This document shows positions 41,604 to 42,196 of a stretch of 42,196 nucleotides of DNA, piece after piece. The notes below the pieces were generated by a model. The model made no database searches. It saw nothing but the letters and a program-made list of their open reading frames with translations, and had not been told where the DNA came from. Both the position numbers and the translations under genes were made by a program. Source of the stretch: Paracoccus sp. M683 (GTDB lineage Bacteria; Pseudomonadota; Alphaproteobacteria; Rhodobacterales; Rhodobacteraceae); the NCBI RefSeq assembly GCF_007096355.1, contig NZ_VKDF01000018.1, positions 1 to 42,196 on the forward strand, written 5' to 3'. The first letter of the stretch is position 1, and each line of letters begins with the position of its first letter.

Positions 41604-42048
41604 GCGGTGACACTGGTTCGGGTTGCGAACGCAGCCAAGGCCGCGCCTTCGGCATCGCCCCTGTCACCTCGACCTCTCGCAGCATCCCGCCCGCGATAAG
41701 CCCGTCCCGAACCCAGCCCAGCGCCTGCCGCCAGTCGTCATATCCCCGCCGGGCGGCCTCGATCTGCTGCGGGTGGGGGGAGAATGTGACCGGGCAGGCG
41801 AGGATGTCGATTGTCTTCCAAGTGGCGCGCGCATTCGCGCCGCGCACGCGGATGCGTTCGACGCCCACGATGATGGTTCCCGCATGCGTGCCATGCTGGT
41901 TCTGCTTGACGATGCTCGGCACGCAGCGCGGGACGGCGCCGGGCATCCAGTCCGGGGTCAGCCCGGCGCGGGCAAGTTCGGCGACGCGGATCGCCATTCG
42001 CTTGCCGCCGAGGTTGTCGGGGATCCCGGCCACGGTGGCGGCGATCAC
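41590..42048 (-). CDS. Unknown, possibly phage-derived protein
   Basis: A protein of at least 152 residues (GTG at 42048) with KRMAIRVAELARAGLTPDWM, TIIVGVERIRVRGANARATW and HPQQIEAARRGYDDWRQALG. No domain is recognised; it resembles proteins I associate with early regions of rhodobacterial prophages, which is weak evidence. The frame stays open upstream of the GTG for about 40 codons of protein-like sequence (LPPNLHQARNLRSRENAEGG), so translation may begin earlier at a non-ATG codon. It is cut off from the main prophage by the restriction genes. Confidence 0.55.
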   Translation of the reverse strand: MIAATVAGIPDNLGGKRMAIRVAELARAGLTPDWMPGAVPRCVPSIVKQNQHGTHAGTIIVGVERIRVRGANARATWKTIDILACPVTFSPHPQQIEAARRGYDDWRQALGWVRDGLIAGGMLREVEVTGAMPKARPWLRSQPEPVSPPTRT

Positions 42049-42151
42049 CTCGGCGTCCTCGTGCGTGGTAAGCGTCGCCTGTGCCCCACCTTCCGCATTT
42101 TCACGTGACCTGAGATTTCGCGCCTGATGGAGATTGGGCGGGAGTTTCGCG

Positions 42152-42196
42152 ATGGCGACTACGGTGGAGTTTCTCAGGGACTATGGGGTGGACATC
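42152..42196 (+). CDS. Start of a plus-strand gene (partial)
   Basis: ATG 42152 has GGAG seven bases upstream and opens MATTVEFLRDYGVDI to the window end. Fifteen codons are too few for identification. It is divergent from the gene at 41590-42048, about 100 bases away. An ATG at 42126 in another frame is less convincing. Confidence 0.4.
   Translation, partial: MATTVEFLRDYGVDI

Noticed and set aside
1..42196. CRISPR arrays, rRNA and tRNA genes
   Set aside because: No regularly spaced repeat set and no recognisable tRNA or rRNA sequence was found on either strand.

Overview
The window looks like chromosome of a high-GC alphaproteobacterium of the Rhodobacter/Paracoccus type (Rhodobacteraceae). 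The tail genes are of the kind found in rhodobacterial gene transfer agents and their prophage relatives, third codon positions are almost always G or C, and the lysis and small accessory genes are typical of that family. This placement is by recognition only; no database search was run.

Layout. (1) 1-3.2 kb: the likely end of an upstream gene, a short imperfect direct repeat, then a plus-strand helicase-IV-like protein carrying an inserted nuclease-like domain and C-terminal zinc ribbons. (2) 3.2-25.5 kb: one minus-strand late operon of a siphovirus-like prophage, transcribed right to left: small and large terminase, gpW, portal, S49 protease with internal scaffold start, decoration protein, gpE-like major capsid, head-tail joining proteins, a ParDE toxin-antitoxin module, tail terminator, tail tube, tail chaperone, tape measure, the GTA-like distal tail set (DUF2460, DUF2163, NlpC/P60, TIM-barrel tail protein), a DUF2793 fibre, a holin-like protein, an M15 endolysin and an overlapping spanin pair. 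Many genes are joined by ATGA, GTGA or TGATG overlaps. (3) 25.6-27.9 kb: a plus-strand block of two small unknown genes, a DUF3489 protein and an AT-richer HNH endonuclease. (4) 27.9-31.0 kb: two ParB-domain DNA methyltransferases flanking an unknown protein, minus strand. (5) 31.2-41.6 kb: an SDR oxidoreductase, a cluster of GTGGATTCC inverted repeats, a complete type I restriction-modification operon (hsdM-hsdS-hsdR), an orphan MbcA/ParS-type antitoxin and a GmrSD-type DUF262/DUF1524 protein. (6) 41.6-42.2 kb: an unknown minus-strand gene of possible phage origin and the start of a plus-strand gene.

The prophage combines a lambda-like head with a GTA-like tail tip. It appears damaged at one place: near 15.80 kb the reading frame of the tail tube protein runs into that of the tail chaperone, as if the end of the first gene and the start of the second were deleted together. 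Immediately downstream the chaperone retains a textbook A_AAA_AAC slippery site that joins it to a downstream frame with no start codon of its own, so the programmed frameshift signal has outlived its N-terminal half.

No integrase, repressor or replication gene is visible, so the early half of the prophage lies outside the window or is lost. The DNA modification and restriction genes from 26.9 to 41.6 kb form a dense defence/counter-defence zone next to, or carried by, the prophage. No tRNA, rRNA or CRISPR array was seen.
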